Shown here: piece after piece, positions 45,831 through 54,239 of the stretch
Position numbering within the stretch: position 1 is the first letter of the stretch
How the letters are laid out: every line of letters begins with the position of its first letter
NCBI RefSeq assembly: GCF_026004075.1
Contig: NZ_BPIK01000001.1
Coordinates: 1,094,041-1,158,040 of the forward strand
Reading direction: 5' to 3'
Length of the DNA: 64,000 nt
From: Meiothermus sp.
GTDB taxonomy: Bacteria; Deinococcota; Deinococci; Deinococcales; Thermaceae
The notes under the pieces: generated by a model
The model's database searches: none
What the model was told of the DNA's origin: nothing
Seen by the model: only the letters and a program-made list of their open reading frames with translations
Translations under genes and position numbers: made by a program

Positions 45831-46601
45831 ATGGCCGCGCCGGCGGTGGAGATTGAGCAGTATTCGGTGCGCTTTGGCGAGTTCCAGGCGCTGCAAGAGG
45901 TGAGCCTCGAGGTGCCCGAAGGGGCCTTCGTGGCCATTGTGGGCCCCAACGGGGCCGGCAAGAGCACCCTGCTCAAGGCCCTGCTGGGCTTGGAGCGGGG
46001 CTCCATGCGCGACGGCCCCACCCGGGTCACGGGCCGCATCCGGGTCTTTGGTCATCCCCCCCGCGAGGTGCCGCCCGGCTGGGTGGGCTATGTGCCGCAG
46101 GTCAAGGGCTTCGACCGCAGCTTTCCGGCCCTGGCGATCGAGGTGGTGGTCTCGGGGCTGCGGCGGCACTGGCCCTTTCGGATTGGCCGCGAGGAGCGCC
46201 GGCAGGCCAGCGAGGTGCTGGAGAAAGTGGGGGCCCTGCACCTGGCCAACCGCCGGCTGGGCGGGCTCTCGGGGGGCGAGCTACAGCGGGTCTACCTGGC
46301 CCGGAGCCTGATCCGCCAGCCCCGGCTGCTGCTGCTGGATGAGCCCGCCACCGGTGTGGATGTGGTGGGGGAGGCCGACCTGTACCGGCACCTCGAGGCC
46401 TACCAGACCGAGCGCGGCGCTACCATCCTGATGATCACCCACGACTGGGAAGCCGCCCAGCACCACGCCTCGGCGGTGCTGGTGCTCAACCGGCGGGTGG
46501 TGGGCTACGGCCCGCCCGAAAAAGTACTCTGCCACGAGTGCCTGAGCCAGGCCTTTGGGCACGTAGGCCACTCCCATCAGATGGTCTTGGGGGGGCGCTA
46601 G
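45831..46601 (+). CDS. Zinc/manganese-type ABC transporter ATPase
   Basis: Predicted 256-residue ATPase. Walker A is GPNGAGKSTLL (about residues 38-48), the ABC signature LSGGELQRV (near 146) and Walker B LLLLDEPATG. The C-terminal CHECLSQAFGHVGHSHQM is Cys and His rich and could sense or bind the metal. Upstream of a permease gene by one base. No solute-binding protein gene is next to it. Confidence 0.9.
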   Translation: MAAPAVEIEQYSVRFGEFQALQEVSLEVPEGAFVAIVGPNGAGKSTLLKALLGLERGSMRDGPTRVTGRIRVFGHPPREVPPGWVGYVPQVKGFDRSFPALAIEVVVSGLRRHWPFRIGREERRQASEVLEKVGALHLANRRLGGLSGGELQRVYLARSLIRQPRLLLLDEPATGVDVVGEADLYRHLEAYQTERGATILMITHDWEAAQHHASAVLVLNRRVVGYGPPEKVLCHECLSQAFGHVGHSHQMVLGGR

Positions 46602-46602
46602 G

Positions 46603-47394
46603 ATGCTCGAGGCATTTCAACTGCCCTTTATGCAACGGGCCCTGCTGGCCGGCCTGCTGGTGGGCGGGTTGGCTGGTTACCTGGGGGTCTTGGTGGTGCA
46701 GCGCCGGCTCTCCTTTCTGGGGGATGGGCTGGCCCACGCAGCCTTTGCAGGTGTGGCCCTGGGCCTGCTGCTACACCGCGAACCTCTTTGGGTAGCGATT
46801 CCATTTGCGGTGGCCATTGCCCTGCTTATCACCTGGGTTCGGGAGCAAAGCAGCCTGGGCGACGACACCGCAATCGGAATATTTTTTGCGGTCTCGGTGG
46901 CGCTGGGGGTGCTTTTTATGTCCCTGCGCCAGGGCTTTGCGCCGGATGCGGTAGCTTACTTGTTTGGCTCCATCCTGACCGTGACACCCACCGACCTACA
47001 GGTCATGGGGCTGCTGGCCCTGTTGATGCTGTTCCTGGCCCCGCTGTGGCGCTACTGGGCTCATGCCACCTTCGACCGCGAACTGGCCCTGGCCGATCGG
47101 CTGCCGGTACTCTGGCACGACTACCTGCTTTCGGCTCTAATTGCCCTGGTGGTGGTGGTCTCGGTGAAAGTGGTGGGGATTGTCTTGATCGCTGCGCTGG
47201 TCGTGATTCCGGCGGCGACGGCCCGATTGCTTAGCCAGACTTTTGCTGCTATGACCGTGCTTTCTATCCTAATCGGCACGCTCACCGTACTTCCGGGATT
47301 GGTGGCGGCCTACCTGTTCGACGTACCTGCAGGCAGTGCCATTGTCTTGGTGCAGGCTCTGCTGTTTGGCCTGGCCTTGCTAAAACGCCGCTGA
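46603..47394 (+). CDS. Zinc/manganese-type ABC transporter permease
   Basis: Predicted 263-residue membrane protein with about eight spans, ZnuB/MntB family. Family features: FLGDGLAHAAFAGVALG near residue 40, GILF-like IGIFFAVSVALGVLF and VKVVGIVLIAALVVIPAATARL near residue 190. It pairs with the ATPase just upstream. The specific metal cannot be read from the sequence. Confidence 0.9.
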   Translation: MLEAFQLPFMQRALLAGLLVGGLAGYLGVLVVQRRLSFLGDGLAHAAFAGVALGLLLHREPLWVAIPFAVAIALLITWVREQSSLGDDTAIGIFFAVSVALGVLFMSLRQGFAPDAVAYLFGSILTVTPTDLQVMGLLALLMLFLAPLWRYWAHATFDRELALADRLPVLWHDYLLSALIALVVVVSVKVVGIVLIAALVVIPAATARLLSQTFAAMTVLSILIGTLTVLPGLVAAYLFDVPAGSAIVLVQALLFGLALLKRR

Positions 47395-47433
47395 AAGTGA
47401 AATCCCCCCTTTTTCACACGGGTTTTAGGTATT

Positions 47434-47439
47434 TATACT
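47434..47439 (+). promoter_or_regulatory. TATACT -10 box, leaderless start of the Rrf2 gene
   Basis: TATACT is followed by six bases and then the ATG, so the message would begin at the start codon. A TTTTCA candidate -35 lies 17 bases upstream. No ribosome site is present. Confidence 0.55.
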
Positions 47440-47445
47440 ACCCCT

Positions 47446-47913
47446 ATGTGGGTTTCGACGAAGGCGCAGTATGGGCTGCGGGCCCTGGTGGAGATTGGCT
47501 TGCGTCAAGCGCAGGCTGTGCCGCTAAAGGATGTGGCTGAGGCACAGGGTATTAGCCAGCACTACCTCGAGCAGATTGCCGCCCAGCTTCGCCGGGCGGG
47601 GTTTATCCGCAGTGTTCGAGGGGCGCGCGGTGGCTATAAGCTGGGCCGCCCGAGTGAGAAAATTAATGCCCTGGAGGTGGTGGAGGCATTGGAGGGGAGC
47701 CTGGCCCCGGTGGTCTGTCTGGATGATCCTGAGTCGTGCTGGCAGACCGGCCACTGCTCTACCGAGAACCTCTGGAAGCGAGTGGACGAGGCCATGCGAG
47801 AGGTTCTGCGAAACACCACCCTAAAAGACCTTATCGAAGAACGACGGCTCATCGAATCCCGCAAGCTGGTACAGCTCGAGCCCGCCGTGCCCGCAGAACT
47901 GGGAGGGGGTTAG
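47446..47913 (+). CDS. Rrf2/IscR-family regulator with cluster cysteines
   Basis: Predicted 155-residue winged-helix protein. Cys91, Cys98 and Cys104 with His103 (CLDDPESCWQTGHC) are placed as in IscR, where they hold a 2Fe-2S cluster. The DNA-binding helices are VAEAQGISQHYLEQIAAQLRRAG with wing SVRGARGGYKLGRPS. It lies nine bases upstream of a cysteine desulfurase, so it probably regulates iron-sulfur cluster assembly and its own operon. Confidence 0.92.
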   Translation: MWVSTKAQYGLRALVEIGLRQAQAVPLKDVAEAQGISQHYLEQIAAQLRRAGFIRSVRGARGGYKLGRPSEKINALEVVEALEGSLAPVVCLDDPESCWQTGHCSTENLWKRVDEAMREVLRNTTLKDLIEERRLIESRKLVQLEPAVPAELGGG

Positions 47914-47922
47914 CCCCAGACC

Positions 47923-49047
47923 ATGATCTACCTCGATTACGCAGCCACCACCCCCCTGGATCCCGAGGTCAGGGCGGCGATGGAGGGGGTGCTGGAGGAG
48001 TACGGCAACCCCAGCTCGATCCACCAGCTCGGCCGACGGGCCCGCAGCCTGCTCGAGGAAGGGCGTGAGCGGCTGGCCCGGGCCCTGGGTGCCAGACCCC
48101 GGGAGATGGTGCTCACCGCCAGCGGCAGCGAGGCCGATGCCCTGGCGCTGTATGGCGTGGCTCTGGCCCGAGGGCGGGGACACCTGGTCAGTACTGCGGT
48201 GGAGCATTCGGCGGTCTTGCAGGCCCTGAAGAACCTCGAGCGCCTGGGCTTTGAGGTTACCCTGCTTCAACCCGACCGGCAGGGCCTCATCTACCCCGAG
48301 CAGGTGGCCGAGGCCCTGCGCCCCGAGACCATCCTGGTTTCGGTAATGGCCGTCAATAACGAACTGGGAACCCTCTACCCGGTTCGGGAGATCGCCGAGG
48401 TCTGCCGTGCGCGGGGCGTGCTTTTGCACACCGACGCCGTGCAAGCCTTGGGCACCGTACCCTGCCAGGTGGAGGCCCTGGGGGCCGATCTTATCTCCCT
48501 GGCCGCGCACAAGTTTTACGGCCCCAAAGGAGTGGGGGCCTTATATGTGCGCAAAGGGGTTGAGCTATTTCCGATCATCCCGGGCAAGCAGGAGCAGGGG
48601 TATCGGGGCGGCACCGAGAACCTGCCAGCGGTGTACGGCCAGGGGCTGGCCGCAGAAAAGGCAGCGGCGCGGCTGGCCGAAGAATCGCGGCGGCTTCTGG
48701 CTTTGCGTGAGCGGCTCGAGGCCAGGCTTCTGGCTGTGCCCGGTGTGGTGCTCAATGGACACCCCACCCTGCGCAGCCCTAAGCACGTCAACGTAACGGT
48801 GCGGGGGGCCGATGGAGAGGGCTTGTTGCTCAACCTGGATCTGCTGGGGGTGGCGGTGTCTTCAGGCTCGGCCTGTAGCAGCGGGAGCCTCGAGCCCTCC
48901 CATGTGCTGCTGGCAATTGGACGTGACAAGGAAGAGGCCAAAGCCTCGGTGCGCTTTAGCCTGGGGCGCTATACCACCGAGGCCGAGATAGACCAGGCGG
49001 CCCAGGCCTTTGCCGAGGCTGTGGGGCGCTCGAGGGTTTACACATAG
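47923..49047 (+). CDS. Cysteine desulfurase (NifS/IscS family)
   Basis: Predicted 374-residue PLP enzyme that takes sulfur from cysteine. The PLP lysine is K197 (AAHKFYGPKG), the catalytic cysteine C318 (SGSACSSGS) and PLP contacts TEHSAVL-like VEHSAVL and HTDAVQALG. Length and order are normal. Cotranscribed with the Rrf2 regulator. A hairpin follows the stop. Confidence 0.94.
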   Translation: MIYLDYAATTPLDPEVRAAMEGVLEEYGNPSSIHQLGRRARSLLEEGRERLARALGARPREMVLTASGSEADALALYGVALARGRGHLVSTAVEHSAVLQALKNLERLGFEVTLLQPDRQGLIYPEQVAEALRPETILVSVMAVNNELGTLYPVREIAEVCRARGVLLHTDAVQALGTVPCQVEALGADLISLAAHKFYGPKGVGALYVRKGVELFPIIPGKQEQGYRGGTENLPAVYGQGLAAEKAAARLAEESRRLLALRERLEARLLAVPGVVLNGHPTLRSPKHVNVTVRGADGEGLLLNLDLLGVAVSSGSACSSGSLEPSHVLLAIGRDKEEAKASVRFSLGRYTTEAEIDQAAQAFAEAVGRSRVYT

Positions 49048-49051
49048 CAAC

Positions 49052-49081
49052 CCCCTTGCCACCGACCCTGGCGGCAAGGGG
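49052..49081. terminator. Hairpin between convergent nifS and fadD genes
   Basis: CCCCTTGCC (49052-49060) and GGCAAGGGG (49073-49081) form a perfect 9-bp stem with a 12-base loop. No T run follows on either strand, so it may be a weak or factor-dependent bidirectional terminator. Confidence 0.55.
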
Positions 49082-49099
49082 CCTATCCCGGGACAAGCG

Positions 49100-50785
49100 C
49101 TAGCTGCCCACCTTCTGGCGCTCCTTGAGGGCGGCCTCGCGCAGCTCGCGACGCAGCACCTTACCCACTGCGCTCTTGGGCAGTTCGCTGCGGAACTCGT
49201 AGATGCGCGGAACCTTGTAGGCCGCCAGGTTCTCGCGGCAGTATTTGTCCAGCTCTTCCTGGGTAAGGTTGACGCCGGGCTTGGGCACGACAAAAGCTGC
49301 CACGGTCTCGCCGCGGTACTCATCGGGCAGCCCCACCACGGCGGCTTCGGCCACACCGGGGTGGGCAAACAGCACCTCTTCCACCTCGCGCGGGTAGATG
49401 TTATAGCCCCCTGCGATAATCATGTCCTTCTTGCGATCCACGATGTAAAAGTAGCCATCCTCGTCCATGCGGGCCATGTCGCCGGTCAGGAGCCAGTCGA
49501 TCTTGATGGTTTTGCTGGTCTCATCGGGGCGCTGCCAGTAGCCCAGCATGATATTGGGCCCTCGAACGGCCAGCTCACCCACCTCGCCCGGGGGTAGTTC
49601 GTGTAGGTTCTCGTCTAAAATCTTGGCATCAATGCCCGGCATGGGAATGCCGATGCTGCCCATTTTCCGCTGCCCGGACAGGGGGTTGCAGTGGGTGCAG
49701 GGGGCCGCTTCGGTGAGGCCATAGCCTTCCACCAGCTTGCCGCCGGTGAGGGCCTCGAACTTTTTAGCCACCTCCACCGGCAGCGCCGCTGAGCCAGAGA
49801 TGCAAACCTTGACCGTGCCCACCTTGCGCTTCTCGATGCCGGGAAAGTTGATGAAGCCGATGTAGAGCGTGGGGACGCCGGGGAAGTGAGTCACCCCGTG
49901 CTTTTCGATGGCCTCGATGCAGGGCTTGACCTCGGGGCGCGGCAGCAGCACGATTTTGTACCCAGCAGCCAGGCCGTAGTTCATGGCCACGGTCATGCCG
50001 TAAACGTGGAAAAAAGGGATGGCGCCCAGCATAACCCCCTTGCCCTCAAGCGCCTTTACCTCGTCGCCGCCCCAGGCCAGGCTCTGGTAGGTGTTGGCGA
50101 CCAGGTTGCGGTGGGTGAGCATGGCCCCCTTGGAGAGGCCCGTCGTACCCCCGGTGTACTGCAGGAGGGCCACATCGTCGGGTTTGGCGGGGTAAGGCTC
50201 GGTAAGTGGGGTGGCGCTGCGCAGGGCTTTGCTAAAGTCCAGCCGCTTGGGGTGTTGCGGCAGGTTCACCCAGCGTTTTTCCCGCCGGGCCTTAAGCGGG
50301 AAAAGCAGGTTTTTGGGGAAGGGCAGGTAGTCCTGGATGCCGGTGGTAAAGACGCGTTTGACCGGTACTTCGGCCTCTATTTCGGCGTACCGGGGCCAGA
50401 GCAGATCCAGAATTACCAGGGTTTCGGCCCCGGCATCGGCGAGCTGGTGGCGTAGTTCGCGCGGTGTGTAGAGCGGGTTGATATTCACGCACACGCCGCC
50501 GGCAACCAGGGTGCCGTAAAAGGCGATCACAAACTGGGGGCTGTTGGGCAGCATGATGGCGACCCGGTCGCCCGGGCCCACCCCCTGGGCCTTGAGCGCC
50601 CCGGCGAACTTCAACACCGATTCCCACAGTTGCCGGTAGCCGATGACCTTGCCCATGAACTCGAGGGCCACATGGTCGGGGTATTTCTGGACGCTGTCGG
50701 ACAGTAGACGCCAGAGGGGCACCTCGGGCACCTGCACATCCGCGGGGACGCCTTTGTCGTAGTGTTTTAGCCAAGGTTTGCTCAT
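49100..50785 (-). CDS. fadD: Long-chain fatty acid-CoA ligase (FadD-like)
   Basis: Predicted 561-residue AMP-forming acyl-CoA synthetase that activates fatty acids. Motifs: YTGGTTGLSKGAM (ATP loop, near residue 215), GYGLTEAAP, LTGDMARMDEDGYFYIVDRKKDMII and the late lysine in PKSAVGKVLRR. ATG 50785 has CAGGAG ten bases upstream; longer upstream frames lack a site. A palindrome overlaps its promoter, suggesting repression by a fatty-acid-responsive regulator. The chain length preference is unknown. Confidence 0.92.
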   Translation of the reverse strand: MSKPWLKHYDKGVPADVQVPEVPLWRLLSDSVQKYPDHVALEFMGKVIGYRQLWESVLKFAGALKAQGVGPGDRVAIMLPNSPQFVIAFYGTLVAGGVCVNINPLYTPRELRHQLADAGAETLVILDLLWPRYAEIEAEVPVKRVFTTGIQDYLPFPKNLLFPLKARREKRWVNLPQHPKRLDFSKALRSATPLTEPYPAKPDDVALLQYTGGTTGLSKGAMLTHRNLVANTYQSLAWGGDEVKALEGKGVMLGAIPFFHVYGMTVAMNYGLAAGYKIVLLPRPEVKPCIEAIEKHGVTHFPGVPTLYIGFINFPGIEKRKVGTVKVCISGSAALPVEVAKKFEALTGGKLVEGYGLTEAAPCTHCNPLSGQRKMGSIGIPMPGIDAKILDENLHELPPGEVGELAVRGPNIMLGYWQRPDETSKTIKIDWLLTGDMARMDEDGYFYIVDRKKDMIIAGGYNIYPREVEEVLFAHPGVAEAAVVGLPDEYRGETVAAFVVPKPGVNLTQEELDKYCRENLAAYKVPRIYEFRSELPKSAVGKVLRRELREAALKERQKVGS

Positions 50786-50808
50786 GGTCTTGCTCCTGAA
50801 AGGTACAG

Positions 50809-50850
50809 CTTGGTTTTTACCAAGTCTAGCAAATGCTATACCGAGTTCAA
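50809..50850 (-). promoter_or_regulatory. fadD promoter with perfect operator palindrome
   Basis: On the minus strand TTGAAC (50850-50845) and TAGACT (50828-50823) are 16 bases apart. The perfect palindrome CTTGGT-N4-ACCAAG (50809-50824) overlaps the end of the -10 box and the expected transcription start. This layout suits a TetR-type repressor that is released by acyl-CoA. Regulator not in the window. Confidence 0.65.
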
Positions 50851-51026
50851 GCTGTGCCTGTAAAGTTCGTTGGGGACAGGATTTTAGCAGTTCAGGGCGT
50901 TTTGGCTGGGGGCCTTTCCCGGCCAAAGCCCCACCCCCTTCCCGGGCACTGGCCCCGTGTCCCTATGGCTAATGTCAATCCATGCACAGTTGACGGGCCT
51001 TGGCCGGAATGTTTGACTAGAGCGGT

Positions 51027-52196
51027 ATGAACCTACAAGAAGCCATTGCAGCGATCACCCCCAGTCTGATTGAGATGCGCCGGGACTTTCACCGCCATCC
51101 AGAGCTTGGTTTTCAGGAGGTGCGCACCAGCGCCAGGCTGGCCGAGTTTCTGGAGGGGCTGGGCCTCGAGGTAACCCGGGGCGTGGCCCAGACCGGGGTG
51201 GTGGCCCGGCTGCGGGGGGCGAATCCCGGAAAAACCGTGCTGGTGCGGGCGGACATCGACGCTCTGCCGATACAGGAAAACTCCGGGGTGCCCTACAGCT
51301 CCCAGACCCCCGGTGTCATGCACGCCTGCGGCCACGACGGCCACGCGGCCATTGCAGCCCATGTGGCAGCGGTGCTGGCCCGCTTCAAGGATCAGATAGC
51401 TGGTGAGGTGCGCTTTGCCTTCCAGCCCGCCGAAGAGATTGTATCGGGCGCGAAGCCCATGGTGGAGGCCGGGGTGCTGGACGGGGTGGACTCGGTGGTG
51501 GGGCTTCACCTGTACAGCCTGATGCCAGCGGGTAAGGTGGGGGTGCGGCCGGGCCCCTCCATGGCCGCCGCCGATGCTTTTACCATCCAGCTACAGGGCA
51601 AAGGGGCCCATGCAGCCATGCCCCACGAGGGCGTGGATACGGTTTTGATGGCGGCCCAGCTCACGGTGGCGCTGCAAAGCCTGGTCAGCCGCGAGACCGA
51701 CCCCATCCAGACCGCTGTGATTACCATTGCTACGGTTACGGCAGGGGAGGGCGCCCACAACATCATCCCCGAGACGGCCACGCTCAAAGGCACCCTGCGC
51801 ACCTTTGATGCAGGCCTGCGGGAAAAGCTCATGCGGCGCATTGGCGAGCTTTCGGAAGGAATTGCCGCGGCCATGGGTGGGCGGGCCGCTGTAACCTGGC
51901 TACCCGGGTCGCCGGCGGTGGTCAACGACCCCCAGATGGTCGAACGCTTCCGGCGGGTGGCCCAGCAGGTGGTAGGGGAGGCCTCGGTGCTGGAAGTACC
52001 CCCTGTGATGGGGGGCGACGATATGTCGGAGTTCCTCAACCGCCGCCCCGGGGTGTACTTCTGGCTGGGGGCCGGCGACCCCGACCCCAGCAAGAACCGA
52101 CCCCACCACCACCCGGGCTTCTGGATTGACGATGAGCGGTCGCTGCCCCTGGGTGTTGAGCTGATCACCCGTACTGTGCTGGATTTCCTGTCCTAG
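51027..52196 (+). CDS. M20-family N-acyl-amino acid amidohydrolase
   Basis: Predicted 389-residue metallopeptidase of the hippurate hydrolase/IAA-amino acid hydrolase group. It has the N-terminal MRRDFHRHPELGFQE, metal motif HACGHDGH near residue 100, FQPAEE near 134, the dimerisation insert QGKGAHAAMPHEGVD and the last ligand in HHHPGF. It removes acyl groups from amino acids. Substrate unknown. The ATG has no clear ribosome site. Confidence 0.92.
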   Translation: MNLQEAIAAITPSLIEMRRDFHRHPELGFQEVRTSARLAEFLEGLGLEVTRGVAQTGVVARLRGANPGKTVLVRADIDALPIQENSGVPYSSQTPGVMHACGHDGHAAIAAHVAAVLARFKDQIAGEVRFAFQPAEEIVSGAKPMVEAGVLDGVDSVVGLHLYSLMPAGKVGVRPGPSMAAADAFTIQLQGKGAHAAMPHEGVDTVLMAAQLTVALQSLVSRETDPIQTAVITIATVTAGEGAHNIIPETATLKGTLRTFDAGLREKLMRRIGELSEGIAAAMGGRAAVTWLPGSPAVVNDPQMVERFRRVAQQVVGEASVLEVPPVMGGDDMSEFLNRRPGVYFWLGAGDPDPSKNRPHHHPGFWIDDERSLPLGVELITRTVLDFLS

Positions 52197-52212
52197 CAGC
52201 TGATAGTAACAG

Positions 52213-52239
52213 CGCTGGGTGTCTTGAGGACACCCAGCG
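52213..52239. terminator. Hairpin between convergent genes
   Basis: CGCTGGGTGTC (52213-52223) and GACACCCAGCG (52229-52239) form a perfect 11-bp stem with a five-base loop, 16 bases after the amidohydrolase stop and 28 bases from the convergent stop. T content downstream is modest. Probably a bidirectional terminator. Confidence 0.65.
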
Positions 52240-52266
52240 GCTTGATTTGCTTGCAGGTGGGATGCG

Positions 52267-52701
52267 CTACGTGAGCCTCAGCAAGGCCCATAGGTTCAGA
52301 AGGCCTCGAGCCGTCCAGGCCAGGGTGCGGATCCAGTTGGTACCCACCAGCAGGGCGTGGGCCTGGGCCTCGAAACCCCCGGCCAGCCGTGCGTGCAGCG
52401 GCACCGATACCAGCAGGGTGGTGAGCCAGATCACCCCCAGCAGCGCCAGGCCCAGCCACCCCATCCAGCCTGGTAAGCCGGGCGGCCACTGGGTGAGCAG
52501 AAGGAGGGCCGTGCACAGCTCGAGCAGCATCAAGGGCCCGACCACCCAGGTAATGAGGCTCGAGTGGGCCGCATGATAGGCCGGAAACTCCGCCGGGCCC
52601 ACCCGTGCAAACAGGGGGTAATGCACCACCTGCACCATCCAGATCAGGCCCACCAGAAACCAGGTGGCCGCCACCTGCACCACCAGCAGTTCTTTGTACA
52701 T
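52267..52701 (-). CDS. Four-span membrane protein
   Basis: Predicted 144-residue integral membrane protein. Spans: LLVVQVAATWFLVGLIWMVQVV, LITWVVGPLMLLELCTALLLL, WLGLALLGVIWLTTLLVSVPL and WIRTLAWTARGLLNLWALL. HYPLFARVG and VPLHARL sit between spans. The start could be ATG 52701 or GTG 52713 (both near AGGTGAG). Family not firmly recognised; function unknown. Confidence 0.8.
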   Translation of the reverse strand: MYKELLVVQVAATWFLVGLIWMVQVVHYPLFARVGPAEFPAYHAAHSSLITWVVGPLMLLELCTALLLLTQWPPGLPGWMGWLGLALLGVIWLTTLLVSVPLHARLAGGFEAQAHALLVGTNWIRTLAWTARGLLNLWALLRLT

Positions 52702-52819
52702 GCCCTCACTCACCTATTGGTAGTCTTGCTGAGGGTTGCCGAGAAAAAGTGTCTCCAGGGTATGTTTGGCGGAGGGCGCCATAGCCCGGGTTCCTGGATT
52801 CGGGTAAGCTACCCCAGGT

Positions 52820-53713
52820 ATGGAAGCCCTGCTCAATACCGTTGTCCCCGTCGCGTTCATCGTGCTCATGGGCTACCTGGTGGGCAAGCGCATCGACTTC
52901 GACCTGCAAACCCTGTCCAAACTCTCGATTTATGTGCTGGTGCCGGTGCTTATCTTCGACGCCATGCTCAGGGCAAAGCTTACCGGGGCCAGCGTGGTGG
53001 GCATTACCGCGGCCTTTTTTATAGCTTCGGCAGGGCTCTATGGGGTTGCGCTGGGGCTGAGCCGGTGGTTGCGCCTGGATAAGGGCGCAACCAAAACCCT
53101 GATTGCCTCGGCGACCTTCCCCAACTCGGGCAACATGGGCCTCTCGCTCACCTTCTTTGCCCTGGGGCAGCCCGGCCTGGATCGGGCCATTGTTTTTTTT
53201 ATCGCCAGTAGCGTGCTGATGTTTGGGCTGGGGCCGGCTTTTTTGCGCGGGGGTGGTTTTCTACAAAGCCTGGCCTTCACCCTGAAACTGCCGCTGTTCT
53301 GGGCCCTGGCCGGGGGGTTGCTGGTGCGGGGACTGGGCATTCCCTTGCCGCTGGGGCTGGATGAGGGAGTACACCTGCTGGGCCAGGCCTGTATTCCCGT
53401 GATGCTGCTGACGCTGGGCATCCAGATTGCCCGCTCGAGGCCCGAGTGGGGCCGTTTTGAGCTGCAGGCCAGCGGCTTGCGGCTTCTGGTGGCTCCCTTG
53501 CTGGCCGGGGTGGCGGGCTGGGCGCTGGGCCTCGAGCGGCTGGATATTCAGGTTTTGGTGCTCCAGAGCGCGATGCCGATTGCGGTCAATGCTTTTTTGA
53601 TGGCAGGGGAGTTTGGCGGCGACGGCCCTCGAGCGGCCCGGGCGGTGGTGGCCTCGTCGGTGCTGTCGTTCGTTACAATTCCTCTGGTGCTTTTGCTGAT
53701 TGGGGTGGGATAA
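52820..53713 (+). CDS. AEC-family transporter
   Basis: Predicted 297-residue permease of the auxin efflux carrier family, with about ten spans in two repeats. It opens MEALLNTVVPVAFIVLMGYLVGKR; the conserved break motif is SATFPNSGNMGLSL near residue 95. Each repeat has an unwound helix. Substrates in bacteria include malate and amino acids, not decidable here. Confidence 0.88.
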   Translation: MEALLNTVVPVAFIVLMGYLVGKRIDFDLQTLSKLSIYVLVPVLIFDAMLRAKLTGASVVGITAAFFIASAGLYGVALGLSRWLRLDKGATKTLIASATFPNSGNMGLSLTFFALGQPGLDRAIVFFIASSVLMFGLGPAFLRGGGFLQSLAFTLKLPLFWALAGGLLVRGLGIPLPLGLDEGVHLLGQACIPVMLLTLGIQIARSRPEWGRFELQASGLRLLVAPLLAGVAGWALGLERLDIQVLVLQSAMPIAVNAFLMAGEFGGDGPRAARAVVASSVLSFVTIPLVLLLIGVG

Positions 53714-53723
53714 TACTGTTTCC

Positions 53724-53845
53724 GCTTGAATCCTTCACTGTTGGGTTTAGTCAAAGGTGAAGGATTCAAGCCGACCGAAGGGAGTAGAAAAGCATTTCGG
53801 CAGTATCGTTTAGGCTTTCAAAAGCGAACGATACTGCCGGAATGC
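53724..53845. repeat. Two long adjacent inverted repeats in a convergent intergenic region
   Basis: First: GCTTGAATCCTTCAC (53724-53738) with its exact complement at 53757-53771, an 18-base loop. Second: GCATTTCGGCAGTATCGTT (53792-53810) pairs with 53827-53845 (18 of 19, the other a G-T pair), and the loop carries a further GCTTT/AAAGC stem. Neither is followed by T. They fill almost all of the space between the AEC transporter and the lipoprotein gene. They could be terminators, a repeated palindromic element or a small RNA. Confidence 0.7.
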
Positions 53846-53855
53846 GTATAAAGTT

Positions 53856-54239
53856 CTAAGGTGTAGGGGGCGGGGGCAGCAGGGGCGAGCCCAGCTCGAG
53901 CTGCAACAAAGGGCTATTCTGCACCAGCACCACCAGCCGGTAATAGCCGTCGTCGAGGCGCTCGAACCGGGCCTGGTAGGTGCCGGGCTTTTCTACCCAG
54001 ATGGAGCGCTCCTGAAAGAGCTGATCGCCCTTATACCAGCGCAGCTCGAGGTAAGCGGGCTCGGCCATGCGCCGGACGGTGAGTCTGGCTACCGCGCCCC
54101 GCTCGATGGTTTCCAGGCTTCCGCTTACGCTAAAGCGCTCCGGCAGGGTGGCCCGGCCGGGGTCGAGCGGCAGAAAGGTATAGCGGCAGGCTGGCAGCAG
54201 CAGCAACCAGCCCACCAGCAACACACGCAGGACGCTCAT
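53856..54239 (-). CDS. Hypothetical lipoprotein
   Basis: Predicted 127-residue lipoprotein. LLLLPAC gives a lipid-modified cysteine near residue 18. The mature part is beta-rich (FSVSGSLETIERGAVARLTVRRM; PGTYQARFERLDDGYYRLVVLVQ), perhaps an immunoglobulin-like domain. It overlaps rsmE (ATGA). A longer upstream frame is only the other frame of rsmE. Family unknown. Confidence 0.8.
   Translation of the reverse strand: MSVLRVLLVGWLLLLPACRYTFLPLDPGRATLPERFSVSGSLETIERGAVARLTVRRMAEPAYLELRWYKGDQLFQERSIWVEKPGTYQARFERLDDGYYRLVVLVQNSPLLQLELGSPLLPPPPTP

Noticed and set aside
52193-52516. 107-codon minus-strand frame
   Set aside because: It overlaps the four-span membrane protein in another frame and runs through the convergent hairpin; no motif.
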